NCBI GenBank assembly: GCA_020746875.1
Contig: JAGTJL010000020.1
Coordinates: 558,001-622,000, forward strand
Source of the DNA: Rhexocercosporidium sp. MPI-PUGE-AT-0058
Taxonomy: Eukaryota; Ascomycota; Leotiomycetes; Helotiales
DNA: 64,000 nucleotides
Direction of reading: 5' to 3'
Below, one piece after another: positions 34,247 to 46,000 of the stretch (the stretch's first letter is position 1; every line of letters begins with the position of its first letter). A program made the position numbers and the translations under genes. Below the pieces are notes generated by a model. It was not told where the DNA came from, made no database searches, and saw only the letters and a list, made by a program, of their open reading frames with translations.

Positions 34247-35640
34247 TTATGTGTTGAAGCGAACAGGAATGACAGAGTCCATCGCCACGAACTTGGTGTT
34301 GATGACTGGATAGAGGTACGATATGTTCTTGGAAATAAGTGAGAGCTGCTCTGGTCGGTCCCAATTGGCCTCTTGATAGAGAAGATGCAACTCGGGCAAC
34401 TCAGAAAAACCCCTAATCGTATTTGTCTTCCCTCCGCCTTCTTCGTCCTTGTCGGCGGTTCCCAACCCGCATACATGTCATCAGTCTTGATGGCTCTTTA
34501 TACACTTTCTCTCGATCCACCAATTCTCAGCCCACCGAGCCAGAAACTTGACGTTGTCAATTTCTCCACCAGTCTCTTCACTGTTGGCGTTCAGCGCCTT
34601 CTCGTCGGCCGTTGCTCCCTTCGTACAGGTTTGATTTCCATCTTCATTATTACATGCCGTGCTTATACGCATCCCAGGGACTTTGTAGTCGAAGATTGTG
34701 ATTATGCATGCTTTCCACTTCCCCAGGATCGACTTTCTTCGCTCGCGGCCATGCCAGATGTTCCGAAAGTCTTGCTCCGTCCCCTTGCCACACTACGCGC
34801 AGCCGCGTGTCGATGGCCTTCTCCGTGAACGTCTTCATCCTCAATAAGCGATGCTCCACCCTCCTCCCTATCAGCGTCTTCTTCCTCATCATCATCAAGA
34901 CTGCTTACTTGCCTCTCAGCATCAGCTTCAGCCTCGGAATCCTTCTTCTGCATCCCCATCTCCTGAATCTCCTCAACCCTCGCCTTCCGAATGCAATCGT
35001 AGCTACCATACTCAGCAGCATAAACGGCCTCGGAACCAATATGCTTCCAAACCAGGAACTGTTCTTCGCTGACCGCAATCTCACACACCTCACTGAAACC
35101 AAGCACACCCTTCACTCTCAAAACGCCCTTGAGCTTACTTCGAGTAACAGCCCACAACCTCCAAGGCTTCCCAAGCCCCTCGACCCACTCATCGCCTGGA
35201 CCACCAGGTTTCTTCAGTCCCAGAACTTCTCTCTCCCCTTTGATTCTGAATGTCACAATGTCGTCCTCGACCATTCGCCTACTTGATCACAACGAAATGA
35301 ATGGACTAGCATGCGGGTTCTTCTCGCCGCGTTCTTGACGCACGTGGTTTAGCACTGCTTCGTAGAGTGCAGCTGTGGTTTTGGGGAAGGGGAAGGAGAC
35401 CGTAGGGGCTATGAAACCGACTGTGCCTGGGGAGGGGCAGGACTTGGTTTCTAGACCTGCGCGGAATAGGCGGTACGGAATGTCGTTTTTGAGAAGCAGC
35501 ATGTTGGCCACTGGTTTGGGGGCTGGGCGGTAGACGAGTTGTACTTGGGGGCGAGGTGACGTTGATGTTGGTGATGGTATCTGGTGGGAGGTGGCTTGGG
35601 GAGATGTGAAGAAATTCGAGATAGCGGAGCCTATATTCAT
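34247..35640 (-). CDS. Conserved fungal protein of unknown function, four exons
   Basis: Exons 35640-35344, 35265-34719, 34641-34506 and 34412-34247 close in phase to 381 residues. The N-terminal domain (about 40-215) has a conserved look with NDIPYRLFRAGLE, CPSPGTVGFI, FPFPKTTAALYEAVL, KPGGPGDEW, VLGFSEVCEI and HIGSEAVYAAEYGSYDCIR. An acidic, low-complexity stretch follows (about 225-285). A C-terminal block with FLARWAENWW, LPELHLLYQEANWDRP and a final IPVRFNT ends the protein. Intron 1 is 78 nt, a multiple of three, and is defined mainly because an in-frame stop lies inside it at 35289-35287. If that intron were wrong the gene would be broken. No transmembrane segment. I do not recognise the family. 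Confidence 0.72.
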
Positions 35641-36758
35641 CTTTGCATAAGGTGTGTGTTTATCTGCTTCGTGCTTCGGCTTTATTTCGTATGGGATGAT
35701 TTGAATGATTTACTGTTGATGCTGAGAAACGTAAATCCCGGGTACTGTTGCTTATTATGTACCCGACTCCATGCTCATACCGAGCAAAGGAGAGCTGTTT
35801 GTTTGAAGGAAGTCTTTTTACGGTGTCTCGAATGGGTCCACAATGTTCAAGCCATTTCATGTCTCGCATTATACTCGACTCGAGGCTATTCTATTCCATC
35901 AAGTTTCTCACACATTAGTCTTGCAACTTGGGAGCACAAATTTCTTGTTATCATTGTTTTGATTGACACTCATTGATTGATTCTCGCATTTTTCCAGGTG
36001 AACACCACCTACTTTTCCCCCAAGGCTCTGATATCTAGGTATACGAAGCAAGCTAGAATCTCAACGCAGCTTCTCCAAGGCAGCAAAGCCAAGACCATGG
36101 GTGCAAGTCTTCGAAAGAAGCGCTGCAGATGTGCTGTTGCGGAAGCTCATCTCTGGCACGAGTATTAGGCCGGCGGAACTAGAAATACATTTCTTGGTGT
36201 GGAAAGAACGAAGAAAAATAGGGACGCTCTAGAAATACATTTTGGGGCAGTGGAAAGATACCGCATAATGAAGATTCAAAACAAAAAAAAAACAGTCCTC
36301 CTTATCTCTCAGGCCTTTCAGGGGGTGTTTTGGCTTGAATTCGTGGCGAGATCACAAGCGAACCCTCCAGAAACAGGCAAGTAGATGTTTTTATATACTT
36401 CGTTGATCTCTAAGAAATAGTTCCTTGCAGAACATTTACTTTGAGATGAAGAAGTGCTGGCATTTATGAGGGGCTGACATGCCTGCTGAACTGAGAGAAG
36501 CAGCAAATTCTGATGATGAAGAACAGGTCGGTTGCAGTACCGGAAAGTTAAGCGGGGAAGGATTACTCTCGATCAATTAAGGCCAAGGTCTTTCTTCTCC
36601 CGTATCGAAACTTCTCAATAGGAGGCTAGGATGCAAGTTCGCAGAAAGTGCTGGAGGTAACGAGACCTCAGCTTTACCTCGGAGGAAACAAGAAACAGTT
36701 CATCACTATTAGGTTGTAGGGCTCGAGGGAGTTGAGTTGGAGGCTGGACTTGCGTGAG
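35641..36758. other. 1.1-kb intergenic region with a short direct repeat
   Basis: No gene recognised. The left part is the promoter of the four-exon gene. The right part is the 3' flank of the 965-residue protein. An imperfect 29-bp direct repeat is present at 36179-36207 and 36229-36257. Confidence 0.45.
36179..36257. repeat. Imperfect 29-bp direct repeat
   Basis: Two copies beginning CTAGAAATACATTT and ending TGGAAAGA lie 50 bp apart, start to start, differing at a few positions in the middle. Probably a local duplication. No function is evident. Confidence 0.6.
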
Positions 36759-39656
36759 TTATTCGTCGTCGCTTGAATCGATGTAGGGCCCGAATGGATT
36801 GACCTGTTTCACTTTCGTTTTCGATTTAGATTTGGACTTTGACTTCTTAGTCTTGGGTTTTGGCTGCGATGTTTGAGGGTGGAGACCATTGGACGGGCCG
36901 TTCTGAGGACCCATACCTGAGTTGAAGGATCTTGGGGGTGTGGGTCCCGCAGGAGGATGGGAATGAGGAGTATTGGAAGTTGGACCCATCATACCACCTC
37001 TTCCCAGCATACTACCTCTGCCCATGGTTGATGTCGGATGATTGGGTGGAGGGGTATTGAAAGATGAGCCCATCATAGCTCCTCTGCCCATGAGGGATGC
37101 TACACCACCTCTGCCGTTCCCTAGCGAGGAAAATGGCTGAGGGCTGGGAGGAACAGGAACAAAGGGATTTCCCATCGTCGGTCGAGAACTGTAAGGGTTT
37201 TGTCCGGCCAAGTTGGCGAAGTAAGGCTGAGGATTTGGTGGGCCTTGGAAGAACGATTGAGGCCGATTTTGCATGCGTCCAGCAGTTTCGGATCCATGAT
37301 GCATGGAACCTCTTGGTGTTTGCTCAACTTCCTCGTCATCATGGTCCAGCTCGATTGGCATATTTGCTGTGCCGCTGTCCGGGTGTGTGACAAGTTTTCT
37401 CTTGCGATATTCGAATTCCTTCTTCTTCTGCTCGTCCTCCTTTTGTTGTTGCAGTTTAGCCTTATATCCCTCTTGGATGCGGGCATACCAGAGATTAAGC
37501 CATGTCTCCCGGGCCGTTCTCTCCGCACTTCCCTCGCGCTCCCAGCTAGGATGTAGTGGTAGCGGATTTGGCGGTTGACCAGAGTAGCTCTTATCCATAT
37601 GGAAAACATTGCCCCTATATTGGGCCCAGTTGAATGACAGTACAGTACCTAGTGCTTGGTTGGAATTAGCTTGTCTGCTAGGGTGGTTGGTTGTTCTACC
37701 ACTGTTCATGGCATCTTGTCTATTTAGTTCCGGAATGCCTTGAGTACCACTCTGGCCTTTATTGCCTTGAGTAGAGCCCAGGTTAACCTTTTGACGTTCT
37801 GCTGGAGTGGGTGCGGGGGTTTGAGAACGATCCTCGGGTAAGTCAGGTCCAGAATCAGGATAGTGCTTTTCACGGTACTCTCTTATCGCCCGAGTCATTT
37901 CCTCTGGCGTCAAAGTGCGCCGAATTCGGCTTGGTGTTTGTATCTTTGATCTCTTTGGAAGTCGAGACGGAAGGGAAGGGGATCCTAGAGGACGCTTAGC
38001 GGTCGAGATATGCCCATGACGAGCTGCTGGGGGATTCATGCCCTCATTTGGGACTTTTGCAGGAATTTTGGCCGTACCCTTAGCTGCTGGTGTAGTAGGG
38101 TAACTTGTACTAGTAGTGACAGCTTGTCGCTGAGTTGGAGCCGGTGCTGCTACGCTCGGATATAGCGACTGGTAAGGTCCTTCTCGTGATGATTTGAAAA
38201 ACTCAGCATTTAAATTGATAAGTGGAGGAGAGTTCTGTGCAGAGGATGTGATTTGAAAATCAAGACGAGCAGAGGGATTCTGGGACAGAACGCTTGGAGG
38301 CCCTGGAGGGGCAATGCTACTAGGAGCAGGAGCAGGAGCCAAGGTGCCTGTCTCGACACTTGTTGGGTTGTTTAGAGGTCGATTTGACCAAGCCTGAGCT
38401 GCAGTGTTAGTATCGGGACGTTCAATTGAGCGTGGTGGCCTTGAAGTAGGAAGGGGGGTTCTTCTCGGAGGTTGTGCTGGTGTCTGCACAATATTGCTCA
38501 CTCCTTGTGCCGGATTATTTCTTGATACACCCTCTCTCTCTCTTCGGTATTCTTCCTCCTCACGAGCCGCACGCTCATCATCGCTAGATGGTTCAAGTGT
38601 AAGGACAGCTGCCGAACGAGCAGGACGAGCGTGTGGTCCAAAGATGTTTGGATGTGGACAGTTACGTCCATTCTCGTTTAGCTTTTGTCCCGTTGGCGGA
38701 CGCTTCTCATCATTGGGCTCATCAGATGAACCATCCATTTGAGCATTTGGCCCATATGGTGATTTGTATGCCTTTGCCTGTGGTACCATACGAGGTTCAA
38801 TCATCATTCCACCTTGAGTGTTGAATGATGGAGCTGGAGGTGGAGGTGCAGAAGCTATTGTTTGGTATGCTTGTTTGGGTTGTGAGGAAGTTCTTGGTTG
38901 AATCTGCATTCTGGAAAGGCCTGATGGACTACCCATCGCGTCCAGGCGCGCAAATCCTTTTTCTTCACTCGTCTCTTCATGAATTTCGACATATAGCACA
39001 TGCCGTGCTGAGCCATGCTGCACTGCTACAGCTCGGCGAACTATTACCGAAGTTGAGTTAGACCAGAGATCATGTCCACTGTTGAAGAGAAGAGTAAAAT
39101 TACCACTTGCGTACTGAAGTACTCCATCAGCACCCCAAGAACCCATAAGAGCCTCAACAGGAACTCTACCCCAGACTAAAAACTCCTCACCAACTTCCGG
39201 ACTAGCGTGTATAGTCTCCACATACTCATCTCTACCAATCGTGAAGACACTTCTGCCTCTCACAACAGAGCAGTAGAATTGCCGGAGTTTATCGCCTCGG
39301 ACGCAATAAACTCGATATGGGACCATGCTTCCGCTCTCGCGAAACAGAGTTACTTCCAAATCGGCAAGAGATCTAGTCGAGTAGAGACGGACAAAAGCGA
39401 CATGAGAAGATAATTTTTGCTCGATGGGATTGTTCATCAAATCAACGTATTCTTGGAAGAAACGATCGTATTGGTCGCGGGTTGTTGGGAAGGCATCGTG
39501 GTTGCCAGCTGTTCGAAACATTCCACTGCTGGCTGCTTCGAAACCTTTGACGGAGGGGGAGGAGGGAGAGTTTTCGATTACTCTGTAATCAACCTTGTAC
39601 AAGAATTTTGGTATATCATCTCCTCGGATGCGAGGATCTTCGCTCGGGTCCAGCAT
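36759..39656 (-). CDS. Large single-exon protein with N-terminal fungal domain (DUF7587-like) and disordered tail
   Basis: Uninterrupted frame of 965 residues with ATG at 39656. Residues 1 to about 235 look globular: an IPKFLYKVDYRV opening, a TRDQYDRFFQEYVDLMN helix, HVAFVRLYSTRSLADLEVTLFRE, and a GEEFLVWGRVPVEALMGSWG segment. This resembles the fungal DUF7587-type domain, but I am unsure. The rest is proline-, serine- and glutamine-rich and probably disordered, with a helical KAKLQQQKEDEQKKKEFEYRKRK stretch in the last third shortened here to its charged core. Glycine/methionine-rich repeats with GRG-M-x pattern follow. The C-terminus is strongly basic, with a lysine-serine run then an acidic end, suggesting nuclear location. 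No catalytic motif is visible. Confidence 0.75.
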   Translation of the reverse strand: MLDPSEDPRIRGDDIPKFLYKVDYRVIENSPSSPSVKGFEAASSGMFRTAGNHDAFPTTRDQYDRFFQEYVDLMNNPIEQKLSSHVAFVRLYSTRSLADLEVTLFRESGSMVPYRVYCVRGDKLRQFYCSVVRGRSVFTIGRDEYVETIHASPEVGEEFLVWGRVPVEALMGSWGADGVLQYASGNFTLLFNSGHDLWSNSTSVIVRRAVAVQHGSARHVLYVEIHEETSEEKGFARLDAMGSPSGLSRMQIQPRTSSQPKQAYQTIASAPPPPAPSFNTQGGMMIEPRMVPQAKAYKSPYGPNAQMDGSSDEPNDEKRPPTGQKLNENGRNCPHPNIFGPHARPARSAAVLTLEPSSDDERAAREEEEYRREREGVSRNNPAQGVSNIVQTPAQPPRRTPLPTSRPPRSIERPDTNTAAQAWSNRPLNNPTSVETGTLAPAPAPSSIAPPGPPSVLSQNPSARLDFQITSSAQNSPPLINLNAEFFKSSREGPYQSLYPSVAAPAPTQRQAVTTSTSYPTTPAAKGTAKIPAKVPNEGMNPPAARHGHISTAKRPLGSPSLPSRLPKRSKIQTPSRIRRTLTPEEMTRAIREYREKHYPDSGPDLPEDRSQTPAPTPAERQKVNLGSTQGNKGQSGTQGIPELNRQDAMNSGRTTNHPSRQANSNQALGTVLSFNWAQYRGNVFHMDKSYSGQPPNPLPLHPSWEREGSAERTARETWLNLWYARIQEGYKAKLQQQKEDEQKKKEFEYRKRKLVTHPDSGTANMPIELDHDDEEVEQTPRGSMHHGSETAGRMQNRPQSFFQGPPNPQPYFANLAGQNPYSSRPTMGNPFVPVPPSPQPFSSLGNGRGGVASLMGRGAMMGSSFNTPPPNHPTSTMGRGSMLGRGGMMGPTSNTPHSHPPAGPTPPRSFNSGMGPQNGPSNGLHPQTSQPKPKTKKSKSKSKSKTKVKQVNPFGPYIDSSDDE

Positions 39657-40978
39657 AGCTGGAGGTTAACTTGAGGGTTTTAGGAACTTTTGGACTTCGA
39701 CTTCTTTTTGCGAGATGCAATATCCTCAGGAGTGCAGTAGGTAGAGTAGGTGGGAGGAGGTCGAAATCGAGGAGGAATAGCTTCTTGGAGATTGAGAACC
39801 GAGGTTGTTATGGTTTGGAAGGCGAGCTGATATAGAGATTGAAGGGCAGCTAAGCGCACGAAATTGAATATTTCTGTCTCTGATTATAGTGAATTCGAAG
39901 TACGTCTATTGATTATCTTCAGCCTCCTGATTCAGTCGCTACCCGTCATGAACCGTCCTCCCTCGGTTCAGCTAGCTTCAAAATGTAAAAACAGCAACCC
40001 CTCTGAAGAATCTCGTAGATTCTGATCACATTAGGTTGTAATTACAGCAACAGGCTTGGGTGTGTAGTGTTGTTATTCAGAGGTGTTGGATCAGGACGAT
40101 GTTTGCTCTCTTCGCTCTCTTCGCTCTCTTCGCTTAAAGCAGTGCGCCAAAACAACCAGTCCAAACATATTTGGCCCGCTTCTCTTTCCCAATTCTCTGC
40201 TTAAAGCAGCCCTCATAACTCAGCTCATTAATCTTAGCTCCATACGCTTAATGCACAAGCGGCTTGTTCTGAATGGAGGCTTGGTTCATTGTCTGATTGT
40301 ATTGGCTGAAAGGATAGCGAGCCGACAAAGAGCGGGCAAACAAAGCGACTAAATCGAGATTGATGCTTCGAATATGTTGCCATGATCGATAAGCTTGTGG
40401 AACTAATGATTCGCTTGGTATATCACTTAGTAGACTACCAATTGCGAGAGCTTATGGCGCTCTCGAGGTATTCACAATTCAAAGAGTCTGGCTTAAAATG
40501 CGACATTCATTTCGTAGACCCTATCAAATTCAGCGTATGACTCATTTCAGTCGCCCGACCTCGATTCAATATAGAAGTGAGGCGAGTCTTAGACCTCTGT
40601 ATATTCAATCTGTGTTTCAATCGATCAGCTGAGAGATTGAATGATTCGCAACTCCCAAGAGAGCAGTATCTTTGGTGGATTCAAGTTTCCATAAACTCAT
40701 GTGATCTTAGCATAGATGACTCAAGATCATGTGCTTTAGGTCTAGATGCGACATTCTAAGCGGGGATGTTCAATAGAAGAATCCGGTGAATGGTGCTGGT
40801 TAGATATCACAGCTTTTTGCGATGCTGCTTCATTTCAGCTTCGTCGGACATGTTGTGATGTTTTTGCAGTGGGCGGGCTCGAAATCAACTCCAGAATTTT
40901 ACACAAGGCCAAGAACGAGCTTGATGTTACCTCGTATCATACCCTCATTCCTCATAAAAACTCCTGTAATCTACATCT
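39657..40978. other. 1.3-kb intergenic region with minisatellite
   Basis: No gene recognised. The left part is the promoter of the 965-residue protein gene. A 9-bp tandem repeat lies at 40105-40134. The right end is the 3' flank of the bZIP gene. Confidence 0.45.
40105..40134 (+). repeat. 9-bp tandem repeat, 3.3 copies
   Basis: The unit GCTCTCTTC is repeated perfectly at 40105-40113, 40114-40122 and 40123-40131, followed by a partial copy. It lies in non-coding sequence. Confidence 0.9.
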
Positions 40979-42089
40979 CTATTCATCAACTTCTTCAAAT
41001 CTCAAAGGTTTCTCTCCCCGACTCCTCCTCCAAAAATTCGTACTCTCCATAATATCCCCACACCCCCTAAGCAACCATCCATACTTCCTCGCAAAGCCTT
41101 CCTCAACCTCCCAGCTCCCACTCAGCCACGGATCGCTCCAAACAATAAGCCCTGTCCTCCCACCAGAACACACCTCGCCCCCCTTCCCCTCACTCAAATT
41201 CGTACACATGCCTGCCTCGGCATCAAGACCATACAACATATCCATACAAAACTCATCCGTATTGAACGTCTCCCCAGCTCTGATGAAATTATCCCGCAGC
41301 TGCGGAAACGGAAGGCCGTCCACCTCAGGATGGTGCGGGACCGTGAGTTGTAACTGTGTTGGCTTGAGCGTGGGTGGGAGTTTCGCAATCAGGGACCGGA
41401 CATCATGGGCAGAAGCTTGGAATGGGGATGGAATATCATCTTCCATTAGATCAGGGTCGAGGCCGAGGATATGCACGTTCTGTACTAAGGCCCGCACGAG
41501 GTTGAAGTGGAGGAGCGTCATGAGCTTTTGGTCTACGGGGAGAGGAGTTGATAGGAAGGCGGCGAATGAGGGGGCGCCGGTTACGACGCGGCGGGTCGCG
41601 GAGTAGATGCATATACTTGGGGCTCCAGAACCAGGTTTGGGGCGCGTAGCTACTTCGAAGATGTAGGCGTTTGGGTTTAGAGGGTGGACGAGATCGTGAT
41701 GTTTTTCTGATGGTGGTGAGGATGAGGATGATGATGGATTGTCTTGGACGAAGACCTGGGGTTTTTGGGTAGTGGTGGCTTGTTTTCTTCGTTTGCCTTG
41801 TGTATGTTAGTCCTATTTTAAGGAATACATCAGAGGCTAAGTAATAGAATCGAGTTAACATACGAGAAGCTCGTTGATTCAAGCGATTCTGCAATTTTCT
41901 CCTGAGTGCTGTGCTTGTCTTGCCAGTCCAGTCTTCATCCCAGTCTTGGACTTCCGATCTCTGTGCCATGGGTAGGATTTCTATCTTTCCTGGGATGGCG
42001 TTTATCTGCTCCATGTCCATGTCCTCTATCCTCCACTGACTCGGCCCCTCATCGGGCAAGGGGCATGAGATAATCGAGCTTTCTAGCAT
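40979..42089 (-). CDS. bZIP-like transcription factor with C-terminal DUF3425-type domain
   Basis: Exons 42089-41864 and 41796-40979 join in phase to 347 residues. The basic region at about 63-80 (ALRRKLQNRLNQRASRKRRK) has the N-x7-R pattern of bZIP proteins, and the intron splits it at Arg76. No clear long leucine zipper follows, as is usual in the fungal DUF3425 group. The C-terminal 220 residues carry that group's features: a helical stretch before HFNLVRALVQNVHILGL, VPHHPEVDGLPFPQLRDN and WSDPWLSGSWEVEEGF. The start is the first true ATG; the open frame extends upstream only to a GTG. Target genes are unknown; no cluster is obvious nearby. Confidence 0.88.
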
Positions 42090-43052
42090 TTTCAATAGGA
42101 TCTCTTTACCTGTCACAATGCTTGAAAGGTTTTGGAGGTTATGGGAATAGTATGCAGCTTGCTGACTTCTATGCTTAACTTGGGATATTTTATCTTTTTA
42201 CATAGCAAAGTCAAATGGAGTTAAGGCAACTCCGTCGTCAGCTTCACGGGCAATCCTGGTCGTTCTGCAACGTGCTGACAACGCTAGGGCAAAACAGGTT
42301 AGACCAATTTGCCCTATCGGGTCCCTTTCCTCACCTCCCATTATATGTAAGGGACAGATCCCTTCTTAACTGTACGAAGGCTGTTCAGGATCTCTAGAGC
42401 ATGATGATGTGGGGAACAAACACACTCGTTAGTCAAGGTTTTGGTTTGCACATGGATTGGGAAACAGCCTCGCCTCACGGGGTACCCCTGCACCGTCAGG
42501 ACCGCCCTCGCTTGTCAAATCAGCCATAAACAACAATTTGTGGACCGTAGATCAGACGAGACGAGACAACGAAACGGGGAAGCCCCCTCTACATCTAAAA
42601 GAAGGATTCTTCGAGTGGGTACTCAAAAGGTTGCCATTGTGGTGGCTGGTTCAATTGTTGATCCTATTGTTTATTCCTTGTACTCATTCGAGTCACGATG
42701 GGCTGAATTAGATCCAAAGGCTATTCTGAAGTAGGGAACGGATGATCAGGGACACAACGCGAAAATTTGGGGACTTGGGACCTTTGAATGAAACTGACTT
42801 TCAAATCTCAAACCTCTCGTTGCGACTTGTTAGGCTCAGTTCCAATCTCCAAGTCGCTAATTTATATCTCTATTCGTAAACATCTTTCTTCATTTCGTGG
42901 GAAAACAAATGTGACCCGCACCAGAAGAACAGAAGTAATGCAAGCTCCAAATTCCCATTCAAAACCACATTGTGTAATGCGACCTGACACTGAATAATTC
43001 GCTTCCACCTCGTTTACTTCCCTCTTTCTCAGCTTCCCGCGTCTCACGCCTC
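42090..43052. other. Promoter of bZIP gene and 3' flank of GH16 gene
   Basis: About 1 kb without recognisable coding sequence. Confidence 0.45.
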
Positions 43053-46000
43053 CTAGAGAGCCCAAACAACCACCGCCGCCAACCCAAGCAGAGCACAAAG
43101 CCCCCATCTCCACTGCAACCCCATGCTCTCCGCCATGTTACTAAAAGGAACTGTCTCGTTCCCTCGTTGAGGTTGTGGAAGTACAGTCACCGTCTCGATC
43201 CTGACGTGGGTGTCCTGAGGCTCATGGATAGGGCTGAGACTTTGTAAGGGCCCTGCCATTTGTGCGTTAATATTCTGCGTATCTGTGGCTGGAGATGGCT
43301 CGGTGTTGTTGGAGGGATTGTTGTAGGCTTCAGTGCGGGAAGGACCTGGATGAGGTAAGTGAGGTTGGAGCGTTGGCTCAGTACAAGGTACAGTGACTAT
43401 CACCGTACCGTCCATACCACAGTCTGCACAGATACGCGTCATGGTCGTCATTGGGATCTCATGTTGAGTCTGTGTGCCCAAGGAGATGGAATTTGGGTGC
43501 GCTTGTGCGGTTCTAGTGGCGTTACAACCGCAGTGCGTGATTGTTAGGGTGCTGGTTATGGCGTAGACTTTGAGAGTTGAGGCGGCGCAGCGGCAGATAT
43601 CGGTGTATGTTGCTTTTATGTGTTAATTTGAGTGTGTATAGGACGTCTAAGGGACGTATGAAAGAGAGGGGTGGAACTTACTTGTCAAAATAGTCGTATA
43701 AGTCGTCCCAACTGCTTTTTCAGTGCCAGAAGTTGTGAGATTCAAACCCCCACCCTTACCAATACCAATCAGCGTTCCCTTGGGATCCACTTTTGCACTC
43801 GTACTCGGCGTCGCACTCCCGACACGAACATCTATACCAGTAGGCAGAGATGAGTAATGCACCTCAGATGTAATGGTTGAGGGATCTGCACTTCCACCTA
43901 TCGGCATACCGATGAGTGTACTGACTGAAACAAGACCTTTTGAGCGATTGTGCGTTGGGTTAATGACTATGGGTTGAGATGAAGAGGGGGCTATTGCGCT
44001 GGGTAAGAGGGCTTGGTTTTGATACACTGTGAGCAGGTAGCCTATGCTTTGTCTTCTTTCAAGAGGGTTCTCGAGTAGACTTCTCTTGCTTTTAGTATTG
44101 CTGTTGCTGCTGGGTTGTGGACCGCCGCATGCCTGCGTCAAACTGCCCGGACAAGGCGTCATGCATTGGGGGTCCGACATTGTTGATGTATCGGCAAGTT
44201 CGCTGCCGCAATAACACAATGTGCTGAATGTGCCTAGAAAAGCGGAGGAACTACATGACGACGCACAGAGTGGGATCGTCATGTTTTCATTTTGAGTGGA
44301 GAGAAGGAAATTTAAGAAGTTGGATGTGGGTGATGAGAGGCAGCCAATGTATGTCCAGTCTTGGAGTTTGGGAGGCTTGGGCGTGGTGTTGTTGTGTGGA
44401 CTTGTTGGGAAGGGTGGGAATGAGGTTGTGGGGGAGGAGGGTTCTGGCGTGGTTGATGGTTTGGATGTAGTGGTGAAATGAGTAGCTGATGAGAGTTTTG
44501 ATGTTGATGTAGACGTGGATCTCGATATTGAGGTTGATTCTGATGTGGATGTCAAGACTGAAATAGGCTCAGATACTGATTTGTAGGTGGAGATGTCTTT
44601 ACTTGATGTTGATGTTGGTGCAGGTATATCTGTCAGTGTGAATACTTTGACATAGTTAATATCCCAGTACCTGTGTTCATTAGTACATCTCACTATGGCG
44701 TCCAGTTCAGTCCGGGTGCCACTGCCCATTTCATGGTCAAGAGAAACATAAAACTCACACATCTTTAAAAACCTCCGGCTTACTAGCAACATATTCCGCA
44801 CAGGTGTCCGCCTTCTTACTACACACCGGGTCACTACTCCAGACACCACCCGCCCCTACAAAGATCCCAAGTCAGCAATTGCCCATTCACGCTCATCTCA
44901 CCCGCACTCTTATACCCAGAACTCTGTCGCCACCCAAGCTGGGGAAAAGTCTCCCGCTCATTCAGAAGAACTTACAATCCCCACAGAAAGTCGTATCAAA
45001 AACAATCTGATGTTCCTTAAAAAGGCTATCAATTTCACACTCTCCCTCGAAATTCGCATCCGGCGTCCCCCACGCCTCCGGATCAGGGGTCTGATCTCCA
45101 GATGCAATGTCCGTAGGGATGGAAGCGCGAGGGAAGAACCAGATGCGGATGTAGTCTGACGTCCATTCGGTGGCGTAGACACCGCCGGAGGCGGTGTTGA
45201 AGGAGTCGCCGTAGGATGTTGGGTGGGAGGATGTGATGCTGCAGCCGAAACCGTGGTTTTGGTTGCAGTCGTTGGATTGGAGGGTGCCAATGGAGTGGAG
45301 GCCGGTGATTGTGCAGGTTGAGCCGCTGGAGATGGAAGATTAGATTGAGGGATTGCAAGCGGAGGAGTGCATGGAGAGTGGGGGATAAAGCTTACCTATG
45401 GAGAGTCATGACATTTGTTTGTTGGAGATTTACTCCTGTGCTTGTCTGTTAGGCGAGGGATGAAGAATTTTGGGAACATGTTTACAAAGGACGGAGTTTA
45501 GTTTTAGTCTTGTATATGTAGGAGAAACTCGAGATGCTTTGACTGACCTTCGATAATATCTATCTCACCCGAGTTCGGCCAGTCAGGTCCAAACATCCAG
45601 TCTGAAATACAAAACTATCAGCACGACACGCCACGCACGTCTACTTCTTTATGTACGAGAGAACTGACAGGCAGGCCACTAGCACACATCATATCCATTA
45701 GCACTCTTACTCGCACTCAGCCGTCAGAGACCCAGGAAAGAACAATGCTTACAACACCACAAACATTCCCCGGCATATGCCTCACATCCGCCAAAAACAA
45801 CCCCTTCGTAAACCTCTTCTTACTACTAATCCTCACACTCTCCCTCCCTCCATCTCTCCCATCAGGGTGTAAGATCGTCGTAAAATCGACGCTTATGTGA
45901 GAGACGTTGTTTGAGGTCGAGATGAGGGATTTGGAAAGTGAGGAGGGGTGCGATTGGTAGGAGACGAAGCCGTTTGTTGGGTCGGAACCCTGGGAGTGTT

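Noticed and set aside
34219..34476. Alternative minus-strand frame over the last exon of the four-exon gene
   Set aside because: The other frame closes in phase with upstream exons and has a more protein-like sequence.
36179..36257. Direct repeat as possible mobile-element footprint
   Set aside because: No terminal inverted repeats, no coding remnant and no clear target-site duplication around it.
42092..42116. Upstream extension of the bZIP protein to 42116
   Set aside because: The codon there is GTG, not ATG; the first ATG is at 42089.
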